From positions 74,713 to 138,712 of the forward strand of contig NZ_BMSK01000018.1 in assembly GCF_014649115.1 (NCBI RefSeq): a stretch of 64,000 nucleotides of DNA, in the 5' to 3' direction. The position numbers and the translations under genes are program-made. This document shows, piece by piece, positions 25,272 to 34,191 of the stretch (position 1 is the first letter of the stretch; each line of letters begins with the position of its first letter). The DNA comes from Streptomyces eurythermus. GTDB lineage: Bacteria > Actinomycetota > Actinomycetes > Streptomycetales > Streptomycetaceae. Under the pieces are notes generated by a model that worked only from the letters and a program-made list of their open reading frames with translations, was not told the origin of the DNA and did no database searches.

Positions 25272-26069
25272 ATGTCCGTACTCACCCATGACCGCTACTG
25301 CGACGAGATCACCCACCAGGTCGGCCGGTTGAGGGCCGTGGTGACCTCCGGCGCCGACCTGTCCGCGACCGTGCCGACCTGCCCCGACTGGTCGCTGGAG
25401 GACCTCGTACGGCACCTGGGCGGCGCCCTGCGCTGGGTGGACGCCCTGGTGCGCGGCCGGGCCCGGGAGAACATCCCGGACGAGCGGGTCCCGCTGTTCG
25501 GCGGGCCGGAGCGGCGCGGGGACGCGGCGGCGCTGGACGCCTGGCTCGCGGACGCCGGGGAGCGGGTCGTCGGCGCGCTGCGCGAGGCCGGCCCGGACGC
25601 CGGGGTGTGGAGCTGGGGCTGGGCGCCGACCGCCGGTTTCTGGGCCCGCCGGATGACGCACGAGATCACCGTGCACCGCGCCGACGCCACGCTCGCCGCC
25701 GGACTGCCCTACGAGGTCGCGCCGGACGTCGCGGCGGACGCGCTGGACGAGTGGTTCCAGGTCGTGGAGTGGGTGCAGCGCAACACGGCCGACGAGCGGG
25801 CGCGCGAGCTGCGCGGGCCCGGCCGCTCCCTCCACCTGCACGCCACCGACGCCGACCCGGCCCTGAACGCCGAATGGCTCGTCGAGCTGGGCCCGGACGG
25901 TGTGCGCTGGCGGCGCGGGCACGAGAAGGCCACGGTCGCCCTGCGCGGCCCGCTCACCTCCGTGCTGCTCGCCTTCTACCGCCGGCTGCCGCTGGACGGC
26001 CCGGGTCTGGAGGTGCTGGGCGACCGGGAGCTGCTGGAGTTCTGGCTGGAGCGGGCCACGTTCGGCTGA
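25272..26069 (+). CDS. Maleylpyruvate isomerase family mycothiol-dependent enzyme
   Basis: A 265-residue member of the DinB-like, actinobacterial mycothiol-dependent enzyme family. The N-terminal helical bundle has the metal-site histidines in DLVRHLGGALRW (about 43) and MTHEITVHRADA (about 137-141). The C-terminal domain (about 175-265) is an SCP2-like fold. Substrate unknown; most members are proposed thiol-transferases. TAGGGT (25260-25265) ends six bases before the ATG and no ribosome binding site is seen, so the transcript is probably leaderless and separate from thiQ. Confidence 0.87.
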   Translation: MSVLTHDRYCDEITHQVGRLRAVVTSGADLSATVPTCPDWSLEDLVRHLGGALRWVDALVRGRARENIPDERVPLFGGPERRGDAAALDAWLADAGERVVGALREAGPDAGVWSWGWAPTAGFWARRMTHEITVHRADATLAAGLPYEVAPDVAADALDEWFQVVEWVQRNTADERARELRGPGRSLHLHATDADPALNAEWLVELGPDGVRWRRGHEKATVALRGPLTSVLLAFYRRLPLDGPGLEVLGDRELLEFWLERATFG

Positions 26070-26171
26070 GACCGGCGCCGGGGCCCAGCCGCCGCATGCC
26101 GAACCGGACCGCGCCCCGCCCCGCCGCCCGGGCGGGCTCCGTGACGGAGTGCCGGGGGCAGCGGCCGCGGC

Positions 26172-27548
26172 TCAGCGGCTCAGGGGCAGGGCCGACAGCG
26201 CGGCGATCACCAGGACGAGCGGGCCGAACAGGGCCGGCAGGACGGCGGCGCGCAGCGCGGCGGCCCCGCGCAGCAGGGCGGGACGCGCGCCCAGGCGGAG
26301 CAGCGCCGCGGTGGTGCCCGCGCGGTACTGGCGGGCCTCCACGGCCGAGGTGAGCAGGGTGCCGAGGGTGGCGCCGCCGACGACGAGCGCGCCCAGGGCG
26401 GACAGCGGGCCGAAGGCCGGGGCCGGGCCGCCGGACAGCGCGGTCAGGGCGCACCCGGCCGACGCCACCGTGCAGACCACACCGAGGGGACGGCCGATCC
26501 GGGCGGCCTCCGCCATCAGGCCCCGGCCGGCCAGCAGCCGCAGCACACCCGGCCGCCCGGCCTGGAGGAGCCTGCCGCACAGGTGGGTGAGGCCGGGACC
26601 GGCCAGCACCAGGCCGACGCCGGTGAGGAGCCAGCCGAGGAGGACGGCGAGGTCGGGGGCGGACCGGCCGGCGTAGGCCTGCGCGGCCAGCCCGGCGGTG
26701 ACGAGGGCGACACCCCAGGGCAGGCCGGCGGGGGACCCGGCCCGGATGTCCGGGACCGGCGGTTCGGGTGCGCTCTCCGGCGCCGGACGGTCGCCGTCCG
26801 TCTCCAGGAGAGCCGCCGCCGCGGCCGTCGCGGTACGCCCTTCCCCGGCCGCCGCGGTGCGGCCGTCGCCGGCCGCCACACCACGGCTGTTCCCGGCCGC
26901 CACGCCACGGCCGTCCCCGGGCGCCGAGGGGAGCCGGATCCCGAACCTGCCGTACGCCCCGAAGGTCTCCGGGCCGGCCGGGCCGCCCAAGGCGCCGAAC
27001 CGGCCGAACCGCCGCACGGTCCGGGCCGGTGGGCGGGGATCGCGCGGCCGGAGCGCCACGGCCACCGCCGCCGTCGCCGTGACCGGGAGCACGGTCAGCA
27101 GGGTCACGGCCGCCGGGACCGGGAGGGGCAGGCCGGCGGCCAGGAGCCCGGCCGCCGCGCCGTCGAACGGCAGGCCGGTGAGGTCGCCGCGCAGATGCAG
27201 GAAGAACAGCAGGGCCAGCAGCGAGCCCAGGGAGCACGACAGGGCCGTGGTCAGCGCCGAGACGGCCATGAGCCGGGCCGGGCCGAGCCCTACGGCGGAC
27301 AGGCCGGGACGCGGCCGGGTGCCGGGGTCGGTGCGGGCCACCGCGAGCGCCAGGTACACCGTGGCGGCGAGCGGCGCCGCACACCAGGCCAGGCGCAGCG
27401 CGGCGGCGTCGGCGGCCTCCGGGTGGGCCAGGGCGTGACCGAGGCTGGACAGCAGCAGTAGGCCGGTGCCCGCCGAGGCCGCGGCCACCAGCAGGCGGCG
27501 CAGCTGGACGGCGGGCCGGGCGGCGCGGGTCAGACGGAGAGCGAGCAC
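26172..27548 (-). CDS. ABC transporter permease, FtsX/MacB-like
   Basis: A 458-residue membrane protein with about nine hydrophobic segments. Four lie in the N-terminal half (LLVAAASAGTGLLLLSSL, LAWCAAPLAATVYLALAVA and two more) and five in the C-terminal half. They are separated by a long soluble linker of about 100 residues rich in Gly, Ala and Arg, with a repeated GVAAGN/GRTAAAG motif. The GTG start overlaps the ATPase stop by 19 bases, so translation is coupled. The last segment (PLFGPLVLVIAALSALPL-like) ends the protein. Cargo unknown; an exporter of a lipid or peptide is a guess. Confidence 0.75.
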   Translation of the reverse strand: MLALRLTRAARPAVQLRRLLVAAASAGTGLLLLSSLGHALAHPEAADAAALRLAWCAAPLAATVYLALAVARTDPGTRPRPGLSAVGLGPARLMAVSALTTALSCSLGSLLALLFFLHLRGDLTGLPFDGAAAGLLAAGLPLPVPAAVTLLTVLPVTATAAVAVALRPRDPRPPARTVRRFGRFGALGGPAGPETFGAYGRFGIRLPSAPGDGRGVAAGNSRGVAAGDGRTAAAGEGRTATAAAAALLETDGDRPAPESAPEPPVPDIRAGSPAGLPWGVALVTAGLAAQAYAGRSAPDLAVLLGWLLTGVGLVLAGPGLTHLCGRLLQAGRPGVLRLLAGRGLMAEAARIGRPLGVVCTVASAGCALTALSGGPAPAFGPLSALGALVVGGATLGTLLTSAVEARQYRAGTTAALLRLGARPALLRGAAALRAAVLPALFGPLVLVIAALSALPLSR

Positions 27549-28270
27549 GCGGCCCGGCCTTCCGCGTCGGGGACGTCCGGCAGGTGCACGGTGTGCACGC
27601 GCCGCCCGTCCAGCAGGGCCACCGTACGGTCGGCGAGGGCGGCGGTGTCGGGGTCGTGGGTGGCGAGGACGACCGTGATGCCGTGCGAGCGGGCGGCCGT
27701 GGCCAGGGTGCGCAGCACCTGGGTGCGGTCGGCGTGGTGCAGGGGCGCGGTCGGCTCGTCGGCGAACAGGACCTCGGGGCCGGGGGCGAGCGCGCGGGCG
27801 ATGGCGACGCGCTGGCGCTCGGCGTGCCGCAGCGCGCGCGGCCGGCAGCGGGCCCGGTCGCCGACGTCCAGGCGCTTCAGCCACTCCAGCGCGGACACCT
27901 TGGCCCGGCGGCGGCCGGCGCCGCGCAGCATCATCGGGAGGGCGGCGTTCTCCCAGACGCTCAGCTCGGGGACGAGGACGGGCTCGGGGTCGATCCAGCC
28001 GAAGCGTTCCCGGCACAGCCGCTCGCGGGCGGCGGGGCCGAGGGTGTGCAGGGGGGAGCTGTTGAACCAGACCTCGCCGGAGCGTACCGGCAGCAGGCCG
28101 GACAGACAGCGCAGCAGGGTGGTCTTGCCGCTGCCGCGGGGTCCGTTGACGGCGAGGATCTCACCCTGGCGCACGCCGAGCGAGATCCCGGCCAGACCGG
28201 GGGAGCCGTCGCGGTGCGTGAAGTGCAGGGAGCGTGCCCAGAGCACGTCGTTGTCCGGTGGGGCCTCCAT
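27530..28270 (-). CDS. ABC transporter ATP-binding protein with degenerate signature
   Basis: A 246-residue ATPase of the LolD/MacB type. Walker A is intact (GPRGSGKTTLL, about 38-48) and Walker B reads VLFADEPT. The ABC signature, normally LSGGQ/E-QQRVA, here reads LRHAERQRVAIARAL, and the D-loop SALD is replaced by APLHH. Helical parts around it are normal. Either the two ATP sites are unequal, or this copy works with reduced hydrolysis. The ATG at 28270 follows GAGGT; a GTG nine bases earlier is possible. Partner: the downstream permease. Confidence 0.85.
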   Translation of the reverse strand: MEAPPDNDVLWARSLHFTHRDGSPGLAGISLGVRQGEILAVNGPRGSGKTTLLRCLSGLLPVRSGEVWFNSSPLHTLGPAARERLCRERFGWIDPEPVLVPELSVWENAALPMMLRGAGRRRAKVSALEWLKRLDVGDRARCRPRALRHAERQRVAIARALAPGPEVLFADEPTAPLHHADRTQVLRTLATAARSHGITVVLATHDPDTAALADRTVALLDGRRVHTVHLPDVPDAEGRAACSLSV

Positions 28271-28305
28271 GGCGTACACCTCGGTTCTGATCCGTTTTCC
28301 CGTGC

Positions 28306-28331
28306 TTCGTTCCCCCGTCCGGGGGAACGAA
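28306..28331. repeat. 26-base palindrome upstream of the ABC exporter
   Basis: Perfect 12-base arms TTCGTTCCCCCG and CGGGGGAACGAA separated by two bases, 36 bases before the ATPase start. The two-base centre is too short for a good RNA hairpin loop, so a dimeric repressor operator is more likely than a terminator. No regulator gene is adjacent. Confidence 0.55.
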
Positions 28332-28461
28332 GGCTGGGCCGATCGGTCACTGGCACGCTAGGCAGGTCCCGGACGGGAGCCCGGACAGCACGCGGCCCCG
28401 GGCCGCCGTTCTCACTCGAACGGACGGGCACCGGGGCCGGCTCGGTCATCCGGTCGGATGA

Positions 28462-29826
28462 TCAGAGCTTGGTCCACGCCTCCGTGAGGGTGGCCCGCAG
28501 GATCTGCTCGATCTCGTCGAAGGTCTCCTGGGTGGAGATCAGCGGCGGGGCGAGCTGGATGACCGGGTCGCCACGGTCGTCGGCACGGCAGTACAGGCCG
28601 TTGTCGAACAGCGCCTTGGAGAGGAAGCCGTACAGGACGCGCTCGGTCTCCTCGTCGTTGAAGGACTCCTTGGTGTTCTTGTCCTTCACCAGCTCGATGC
28701 CGTAGAAGAAGCCGTTGCCGCGGACGTCGCCGACGATCGGCAGGTCGTGCAGCTTCTGCAGGGTCTGCAGGAAGGCGCCTTCGTTGTCCAGCACGTGCTG
28801 GTTGAGGTTCTCCCGCTCGAACAGGTCGAGGTTGGCCAGGCCCACCGCGGCGGAGACCGGGTGGCCGCCGAAGGTGTAGCCGTGCAGGAAGGTGTTGTCG
28901 CCCTTGTAGAACGGCTCGGCGAGGCGGTCGGAGATGATGCAGGCGCCGATCGGGGAGTAGCCCGAGGTCATGCCCTTGGCGCAGGTGATCATGTCCGGGA
29001 CGTAGCCGAACTTGTCGCAGGCGAACGTCGTGCCGAGGCGGCCGAAGGCGCAGATGACCTCGTCCGACACCAGCAGGACGTCGTACTTGTCACAGATCTC
29101 GCGCACCCGCTGGAAGTAGCCGGGGGGCGGCGGGAAGCAGCCGCCGGCGTTCTGCACCGGCTCCAGGAAGACCGCGGCGACGGTGTCCGGGCCCTCGAAG
29201 AGGATCTGCTGCTCGATCTGGTCGGCGGCCCAGCGGCCGAAGGCGACCGGGTCGTCGCCGAAGAGCGGCGCGCGGTAGATGTTGGTGTTCGGCACCTTGT
29301 GCGCGCCCGGCACCAGCGGCTCGAAGGGGGCCTTCAGGGCCGGCAGGCCGGTGATGGACAGGGCGCCCTGCGGGGTGCCGTGGTAGGCGACCGCGCGGGA
29401 GATGACCTTGTGCTTGGTGGGCTTGCCGGTCAGCTTGAAGTACTGCTTGGCGAGCTTCCAGGCGGTCTCGACGGCCTCGCCGCCGCCGGTGGTGAAGAAG
29501 ACCTTGTTCAGGTCACCGGGGGCCTCGTCGGCCAGGCGCTCGGCCAGCTCCACGGCCTTCGGGTGGGCGTAGGACCACACCGGGAAGAAGGCCAGTTCCT
29601 GGGCCTGCTTGGCGGCGGTCTCGGCGAGTTCCGTGCGGCCGTGACCGGCCTGGACCACGAACAGACCCGCGAGACCGTCGAGGTAGCGCTTGCCCTTGTC
29701 GTCGTAGATGTAGGTGCCCTCACCCCGGACGATGGTCGGGACGGGGGAGTTCTCGTACGAGGACATGCGGGTGAAGTGCATCCACAGGTGGTCGTACGCG
29801 GTGCGGCTGAGGTCCTTGGTGCTCAC
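28462..29826 (-). CDS. Class III aminotransferase, probably putrescine/diamine aminotransferase
   Basis: A 454-residue PLP enzyme. The PLP lysine is K284 in ITCAKGMTSGYSPIG, and FFTTGGGEAVETAWKLA and LVSDEVICAFGRLG are the cofactor-binding segments. It resembles the omega-aminotransferases that pass the amino group of putrescine to pyruvate or 2-oxoglutarate, giving gamma-aminobutyraldehyde. It shares a transcription unit with the upstream Lrp-type regulator (19-base gap) and diverges from an aldehyde dehydrogenase that would oxidise its product. The start is a GTG inside a 17-base tandem duplication. Confidence 0.88.
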   Translation of the reverse strand: MSTKDLSRTAYDHLWMHFTRMSSYENSPVPTIVRGEGTYIYDDKGKRYLDGLAGLFVVQAGHGRTELAETAAKQAQELAFFPVWSYAHPKAVELAERLADEAPGDLNKVFFTTGGGEAVETAWKLAKQYFKLTGKPTKHKVISRAVAYHGTPQGALSITGLPALKAPFEPLVPGAHKVPNTNIYRAPLFGDDPVAFGRWAADQIEQQILFEGPDTVAAVFLEPVQNAGGCFPPPPGYFQRVREICDKYDVLLVSDEVICAFGRLGTTFACDKFGYVPDMITCAKGMTSGYSPIGACIISDRLAEPFYKGDNTFLHGYTFGGHPVSAAVGLANLDLFERENLNQHVLDNEGAFLQTLQKLHDLPIVGDVRGNGFFYGIELVKDKNTKESFNDEETERVLYGFLSKALFDNGLYCRADDRGDPVIQLAPPLISTQETFDEIEQILRATLTEAWTKL

Positions 29827-29854
29827 GGTTATCGGGTCCTCACGGTTATCGGGT
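29823..29854 (-). repeat. Tandem duplication at the regulator-aminotransferase junction
   Basis: TCACGGTTATCGGGT occurs at 29823-29837 and again at 29840-29854 (period 17). Read in the coding direction, each copy carries a GTG. The first opens only four codons before a TAA; the second is the aminotransferase start and uses AGG from the first copy as ribosome binding site. The duplication also contains the regulator's stop codon. Confidence 0.7.
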
Positions 29855-30352
29855 TCCCCACATGTAGGTCTGCTTCTTGAGCTTCAGGTAGACGAAGCTC
29901 TCGGTGGAGCGCACCCCGGGCAGGGCCCGGATGCGTTTGTTGATGACGTCCAGCAGGTGGTCGTCGTCCTCGCAGACGATCTCGGCGAGGATGTCGAACG
30001 AGCCCGCGGTCATCACCACGTACTCGACTTCCGACATGTCAGTCAGCGCGTCCGCGATCGACTCGACATCGCCCTCGACATTGATCCCGACCATCGCCTG
30101 CCGGCGGAAGCCCACGGTCAGCGGGTCCGTGACGGCGACGATCTGCATCACGCCCTGGTCCAGCAGCTTCTGCACGCGCTGGCGCACGGCCGCCTCGGAC
30201 AGGCCGACGGCCTTGCCGATCGCGGCGTACGGCCGGCGGCCGTCCTCCTGGAGCTGCTGGATGATGGCGAGGGAGACGGCGTCCAGCTGGGGACTGTTGC
30301 CGTTCCTGGACTCGCGGGACGAGTCCCTCTGGTCTGCGCTTCGACTGGCCAC
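29846..30352 (-). CDS. Lrp/AsnC family transcriptional regulator
   Basis: A 168-residue regulator. The N-terminal HTH (about 20-75) shows LDAVSLAIIQQLQEDGRRPYAAIGKAVGLSEAAVRQRVQKLLDQG. The C-terminal RAM ligand domain (about 85-168) includes VEYVVMTAGSFDILAEIVCEDDD. The GTG at 30352 is preceded by GTGAGG; an earlier GTG is less likely. It lies between the aminotransferase it probably controls and a divergent aldehyde dehydrogenase; the AT-richer gap (30380-30430) is the natural binding region. Ligand probably an amino acid or polyamine product. Confidence 0.9.
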   Translation of the reverse strand: MASRSADQRDSSRESRNGNSPQLDAVSLAIIQQLQEDGRRPYAAIGKAVGLSEAAVRQRVQKLLDQGVMQIVAVTDPLTVGFRRQAMVGINVEGDVESIADALTDMSEVEYVVMTAGSFDILAEIVCEDDDHLLDVINKRIRALPGVRSTESFVYLKLKKQTYMWGTR

Positions 30353-30462
30353 GACCTCACTGTGCACCAGGTCTCGACAGTTTTGCAAGGCCCGATCGAT
30401 GAAATCCGTTGTTTGAGAGACGCGACCTTGCGGATTTCGCAGATCCGATGCCGGTGGGGGTG

Positions 30463-30490
30463 TTGAAAACGTGGGTACGGCGATTAGGGT
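30463..30490 (+). promoter_or_regulatory. Promoter of the gamma-aminobutyraldehyde dehydrogenase gene
   Basis: TTGAAA, 16 bases, TAGGGT: one of the best sigma-70-like promoters in the window, about 48 bases before the GTG start. AGGAG at 30526-30530 provides the ribosome binding site. Confidence 0.7.
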
Positions 30491-30537
30491 GGGTGTCTCA
30501 GCGATTGGACAGCCAGAACCAGATCAGGAGGCCGGCA

Positions 30538-31977
30538 GTGAGCACCGAGCTGCGTCGTCTGCGCAACTACATCGACGGTGAGTTCCGGGACGCCGCCGAC
30601 GGACGGACCACCGAGGTGGTCAACCCCGCGACGGGCGAGGCGTACGCGACCGCGCCGCTGTCCGGGCAGGCGGACGTCGACGCCGCCATGGAGGCCGCCG
30701 CCCGCGCCTTCCCGGCCTGGCGTGACACCACGCCCGCCGAGCGGCAGAAGGCCCTCCTGAAGATCGCCGACGCGTTCGAGGAGCGCGCCGAGGAACTGAT
30801 CGCGGCCGAGGTGGAGAACACGGGCAAGCCCATCGGGCTGACCCGCTCCGAGGAGATCCCGCCGATGGTCGACCAGATCCGCTTCTTCGCGGGCGCGGCC
30901 CGGATGCTGGAGGGCCGCTCGGCCGGCGAGTACATGGAGGGGATGACCTCGATCATCCGCCGTGAGCCGGTCGGCGTCTGCGCGCAGGTCGCGCCGTGGA
31001 ACTACCCGATGATGATGGCCGTGTGGAAGTTCGCCCCGGCCATCGCGGCGGGCAACACCGTCGTGCTGAAGCCCTCGGACACCACCCCCGCCTCCACGGT
31101 CCTGATGGCCGAGATCATCGGCTCGGTCCTGCCCAAGGGCGTCTTCAACGTCATCTGCGGCGACCGCGACACCGGCCGGATGATGGTCGAGCACGACACC
31201 CCCGCGATGGCCTCCATCACCGGCTCCGTGCGCGCCGGCATGTCCGTCGCCGAGTCCGCCTCCAAGGACCTCAAGCGGGTCCACCTGGAGCTGGGTGGCA
31301 AGGCCCCGGTCGTGGTCTTCGAGGACACCGACATCGCCAAGGCCGTCGAGGACATCTCCGTGGCGGGCTTCTTCAACGCCGGCCAGGACTGTACGGCCGC
31401 GACCCGCGTCCTCGTCCACGAGTCCATCCACGACGAGTTCGTGGCCGCGCTCGCCAAGGCCGCGGCCGAGACCAAGACCGGGCAGCCGGACGACGAGGAC
31501 GTGCTGTACGGCCCGCTGAACAACCCCAACCAGCTCCAGCAGGTCTCCGGCTTCATCGACCGCCTCCCGGCCCACGCCAAGGTCGAGGCGGGCGGCCAGC
31601 GGGTCGGCGACAAGGGCTACTTCTACGCCCCGACCGTCGTCTCCGGCCTCAAGCAGGACGACGAGATCGTCCAGAACGAGGTCTTCGGCCCGGTCATCAC
31701 CGTCCAGTCCTTCACCGACGAGGACCAGGCCGTCGAGTACGCCAACGGCGTCCAGTACGCCCTCGCGTCCTCGGTGTGGACCAAGGACCACGCCCGCGCG
31801 ATGCGCATGTCCAAGCGGCTCGACTTCGGCTGCGTGTGGATCAACACCCACATCCCGCTGGTCGCCGAGATGCCCCACGGCGGCTTCAAGAAGTCCGGCT
31901 ACGGCAAGGACCTGTCCGCGTACGGCTTCGAGGACTACACGCGCATCAAGCACGTGATGACGTCCCTGGACGCGTAA
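30538..31977 (+). CDS. Aldehyde dehydrogenase, probably gamma-aminobutyraldehyde type
   Basis: A 479-residue NAD(P)-dependent aldehyde dehydrogenase. Catalytic Cys285 is in GQDCTAATR, Glu251 in LELGGKAP, and the cofactor segment VAPWNYPMMMAVWK is intact. The sequence resembles betaine/aminobutyraldehyde dehydrogenases. Next to a diamine aminotransferase and an Lrp-type regulator, the likely reaction is gamma-aminobutyraldehyde to GABA. The GTG start (VSTELRRLRNYIDGEF) is supported by AGGAG. A second dehydrogenase of the same type occurs in block B at 43975. Confidence 0.9.
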   Translation: MSTELRRLRNYIDGEFRDAADGRTTEVVNPATGEAYATAPLSGQADVDAAMEAAARAFPAWRDTTPAERQKALLKIADAFEERAEELIAAEVENTGKPIGLTRSEEIPPMVDQIRFFAGAARMLEGRSAGEYMEGMTSIIRREPVGVCAQVAPWNYPMMMAVWKFAPAIAAGNTVVLKPSDTTPASTVLMAEIIGSVLPKGVFNVICGDRDTGRMMVEHDTPAMASITGSVRAGMSVAESASKDLKRVHLELGGKAPVVVFEDTDIAKAVEDISVAGFFNAGQDCTAATRVLVHESIHDEFVAALAKAAAETKTGQPDDEDVLYGPLNNPNQLQQVSGFIDRLPAHAKVEAGGQRVGDKGYFYAPTVVSGLKQDDEIVQNEVFGPVITVQSFTDEDQAVEYANGVQYALASSVWTKDHARAMRMSKRLDFGCVWINTHIPLVAEMPHGGFKKSGYGKDLSAYGFEDYTRIKHVMTSLDA

Positions 31978-31991
31978 GCGGCGCACCCGGC

Positions 31992-32035
31992 GGCGCGGCC
32001 CCGGACGGATTCCCCTTCCCGTCCGGGGCCGCGCC
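31992..32035. terminator. Bidirectional terminator between two convergent genes
   Basis: Seventeen-base perfect arms (GGCGCGGCCCCGGACGG and CCGTCCGGGGCCGCGCC) with a 10-base loop, followed by GTCTTCTCATT. It lies between the aldehyde dehydrogenase and the convergent aldo/keto reductase, so it can serve both. Confidence 0.85.
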
Positions 32036-32041
32036 GTCTTC

Positions 32042-33046
32042 TCATTCCCCGGCGACGAACTCCAGCTCGTCACCGGACAGTTCGAGGTGCGCGGCCCGCT
32101 CCCAGTCCGCCGTCTGGTCCGGCCTGCGGGCGCCCGCGATCGCGCCCGTCACGCCCCGGCGGGCCAGCACCCAGGCGATCGCGACCGCCCCCGCCGTCGT
32201 ACCGTGCTCCCGCGCGACCGTGCGCAGCCGGTCCACCGTACGGAGGTTGGCGTCCAGGTCCGTGGTGAAGTCCGGGTGCGTGCGGCGCCAGTCGGACGGA
32301 TCCAGGGTCTCCAGCCGCTGCCGGGTGAAGGCCCCGGTGAGCAGGCCCGAGTGGAGCGGCTGGTAGGCGATCACACCGGTGCCGTGGCCGGCGGCCCAGT
32401 CGATCTCCGGCTCGGCCGAGCGGTTCAGGAGGGACAGCGGCGGCTGGATCGCGTCGACCGGGGCGATCCGCCGCGCCCGCTCCAGCAGCTCGGGGCCGTG
32501 GTTGGACAGTCCGATCGCGCGCACCTTGCCCTCGGCCTTCAGATCGGCCATCACCTGCCAGTACTCCTCCAGTGCGGTGGCCCGCGCGTCCCCGGGCGGC
32601 TCGGTGCCGTCCCAGTTCAGGGCCGCGCCGGTGTCCGGCCAGTGCACCTGGTACAGGTCGATCACCTCCACGCCGAGCCGGCGCAACGAGTCCTCGACCT
32701 CACGCCGTACGCTGTCCGGCCGCATGATCCGCCGGGGCGCCGCCGACGGGTTCGCCGGGTCCCACACCAGGCCCGCCTTGGTGAACACATACGGCCGGTC
32801 GGCCTCCGGCAGGGCGGCCAGCGCCTTGCCGACCACCTCCTCCGAGTGCCCGAGCCCGTACACGGCGGCCGTGTCGATCCAGTTGACACCCAGCTCGACC
32901 GCCCTGTGCACGGTCGCGACGGAGTGCGCGTCATCCTGCGTGCCCCACGAGAACCGCCAGCCGTCGCCGCCGAACGACCAGGCGCCGAGCCCGATCACGG
33001 AGATGTCGAGACCGGAGGAGCCGAGGGGGCGGAGGGGGAGAGTCAT
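32042..33046 (-). CDS. Aldo/keto reductase
   Basis: A 334-residue NADPH-dependent oxidoreductase with a TIM-barrel fold. Catalytic residues appear in order: Asp in WIDTAAVYG (with the Tyr), Lys in VFTKAGLVW, and His in YQVHWPD. NADP-binding residues near the C-terminus include GARRPDQ. Substrate unknown; this subfamily reduces sugar or xenobiotic aldehydes. The ATG at 33046 is used because the 50-residue extension upstream has no similarity. It is divergent from an XRE regulator, which may control it. Confidence 0.88.
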   Translation of the reverse strand: MTLPLRPLGSSGLDISVIGLGAWSFGGDGWRFSWGTQDDAHSVATVHRAVELGVNWIDTAAVYGLGHSEEVVGKALAALPEADRPYVFTKAGLVWDPANPSAAPRRIMRPDSVRREVEDSLRRLGVEVIDLYQVHWPDTGAALNWDGTEPPGDARATALEEYWQVMADLKAEGKVRAIGLSNHGPELLERARRIAPVDAIQPPLSLLNRSAEPEIDWAAGHGTGVIAYQPLHSGLLTGAFTRQRLETLDPSDWRRTHPDFTTDLDANLRTVDRLRTVAREHGTTAGAVAIAWVLARRGVTGAIAGARRPDQTADWERAAHLELSGDELEFVAGE

Positions 33047-33186
33047 CGTCGTACGTCCTTGCTCGCGTTGGCTGTTCGCTGACGTCCACCACCCTGCGCG
33101 CCCCGCCGGCGGCCCGGCAGGCACGGCTTTGAGGGGGGAAAGAGTTGACCACCCTCGCGCGCCCCGGACCCGGGATACTCGGGGAC

Positions 33187-34071
33187 ATGACGGCAATCGG
33201 CGAACGACGCACCGAACTGAGCCAGTTCCTCAGGTCCCGGCGGGCCCGGCTCACCCCGGCCGACGTCGGCCTGACCGCGTACGGGCCGCGGCGCGTGCCC
33301 GGACTGCGGCGCGAGGAGCTGGCTCAGCTCGCGGGAGTGAGCGTCGAGTACTACGTACGGCTGGAGCAGGGCCGCAACCCGCATGTGTCGGACGGCGTCC
33401 TGGACGCCGTCGGCCGCGCCCTGCGGCTGGACGCGGACGAGCGGGCCTACCTGCGCGGCCTGGCTCGCCCCGACCGGGCCCGCCCGGACGCGGCCCCGGC
33501 CGCCGAGGCGGTACGGCCCGCCCTGCGCCGGCTGGTCGACGCCCAGCCCGGCCCCGCCTACGTCTGCGGCCACCTCACCCAGGTGCTCGCCTGGAACCCG
33601 CTCGCCGCCGCCGTCTTCGGCGACTTCGGCGAGCTGCCGCCCGAGCGGCGGACCTTCGCCCACCTGGTCTTCCTCGACGAGCGCTACCGGGCCCTGCTCG
33701 GCGACAGCCTGCCGGCGAAGGCGGAGGCGACCGTGGCCTTCCTGCGGATGGGCGTCGGCCGCTACCCCGACGACCCCGCCCTCGCCTCCCTCATCGGGAC
33801 GCTCGCCATGAAGAGCGAGGAGTTCGCCACGCTGTGGGCCCGGCAGGACGTTCGGGACAAGGGCCCCGGCCGGCACACCCTGCGCCATCCCCTGGTCGGC
33901 GCCCTCGCCCTGGACTTCGAGGTGCTGCACACCCCGGAACCCGGCCAGGTGCTGGTCAGCTATCTGCCGGCGCCGGGGACCGGGGCCGAGGAGGCACTGG
34001 GGCTGGTGGGAAGCTGGGGAGCGGACGGTGCCCGGAGCGGGCCGGCCGGGTGGGGAGCGGACGGCGCCTGA
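33187..34071 (+). CDS. XRE family regulator, MmyB-like
   Basis: A 294-residue regulator. The N-terminal helix-turn-helix (about 10-75) has RVPGLRREELAQLAGVSVEYYVRLEQGRNPHVSDGVL, and the C-terminal MmyB-like ligand domain (about 100-270) contains VLAWNPLAAAVFGDF. Such genes commonly sit divergent to an oxidoreductase they repress, as here. GATACT (33174-33179) ends seven bases before the ATG, fitting a leaderless transcript. The last 20 residues repeat GWGADGA, from a local duplication of GGGGAGCGGACGG. Confidence 0.9.
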   Translation: MTAIGERRTELSQFLRSRRARLTPADVGLTAYGPRRVPGLRREELAQLAGVSVEYYVRLEQGRNPHVSDGVLDAVGRALRLDADERAYLRGLARPDRARPDAAPAAEAVRPALRRLVDAQPGPAYVCGHLTQVLAWNPLAAAVFGDFGELPPERRTFAHLVFLDERYRALLGDSLPAKAEATVAFLRMGVGRYPDDPALASLIGTLAMKSEEFATLWARQDVRDKGPGRHTLRHPLVGALALDFEVLHTPEPGQVLVSYLPAPGTGAEEALGLVGSWGADGARSGPAGWGADGA

Positions 34072-34191
34072 ACCGGGGCGGCCGGGCGGGTGACCGGCTG
34101 AACGGGCCCGGCGGGTGGGGGAGCCGGCGGGCCCCGGCGCGGTGATCGACAACGTGTCGGACCGGCGCCGGACGGCTCGACGCAGCGTCGA

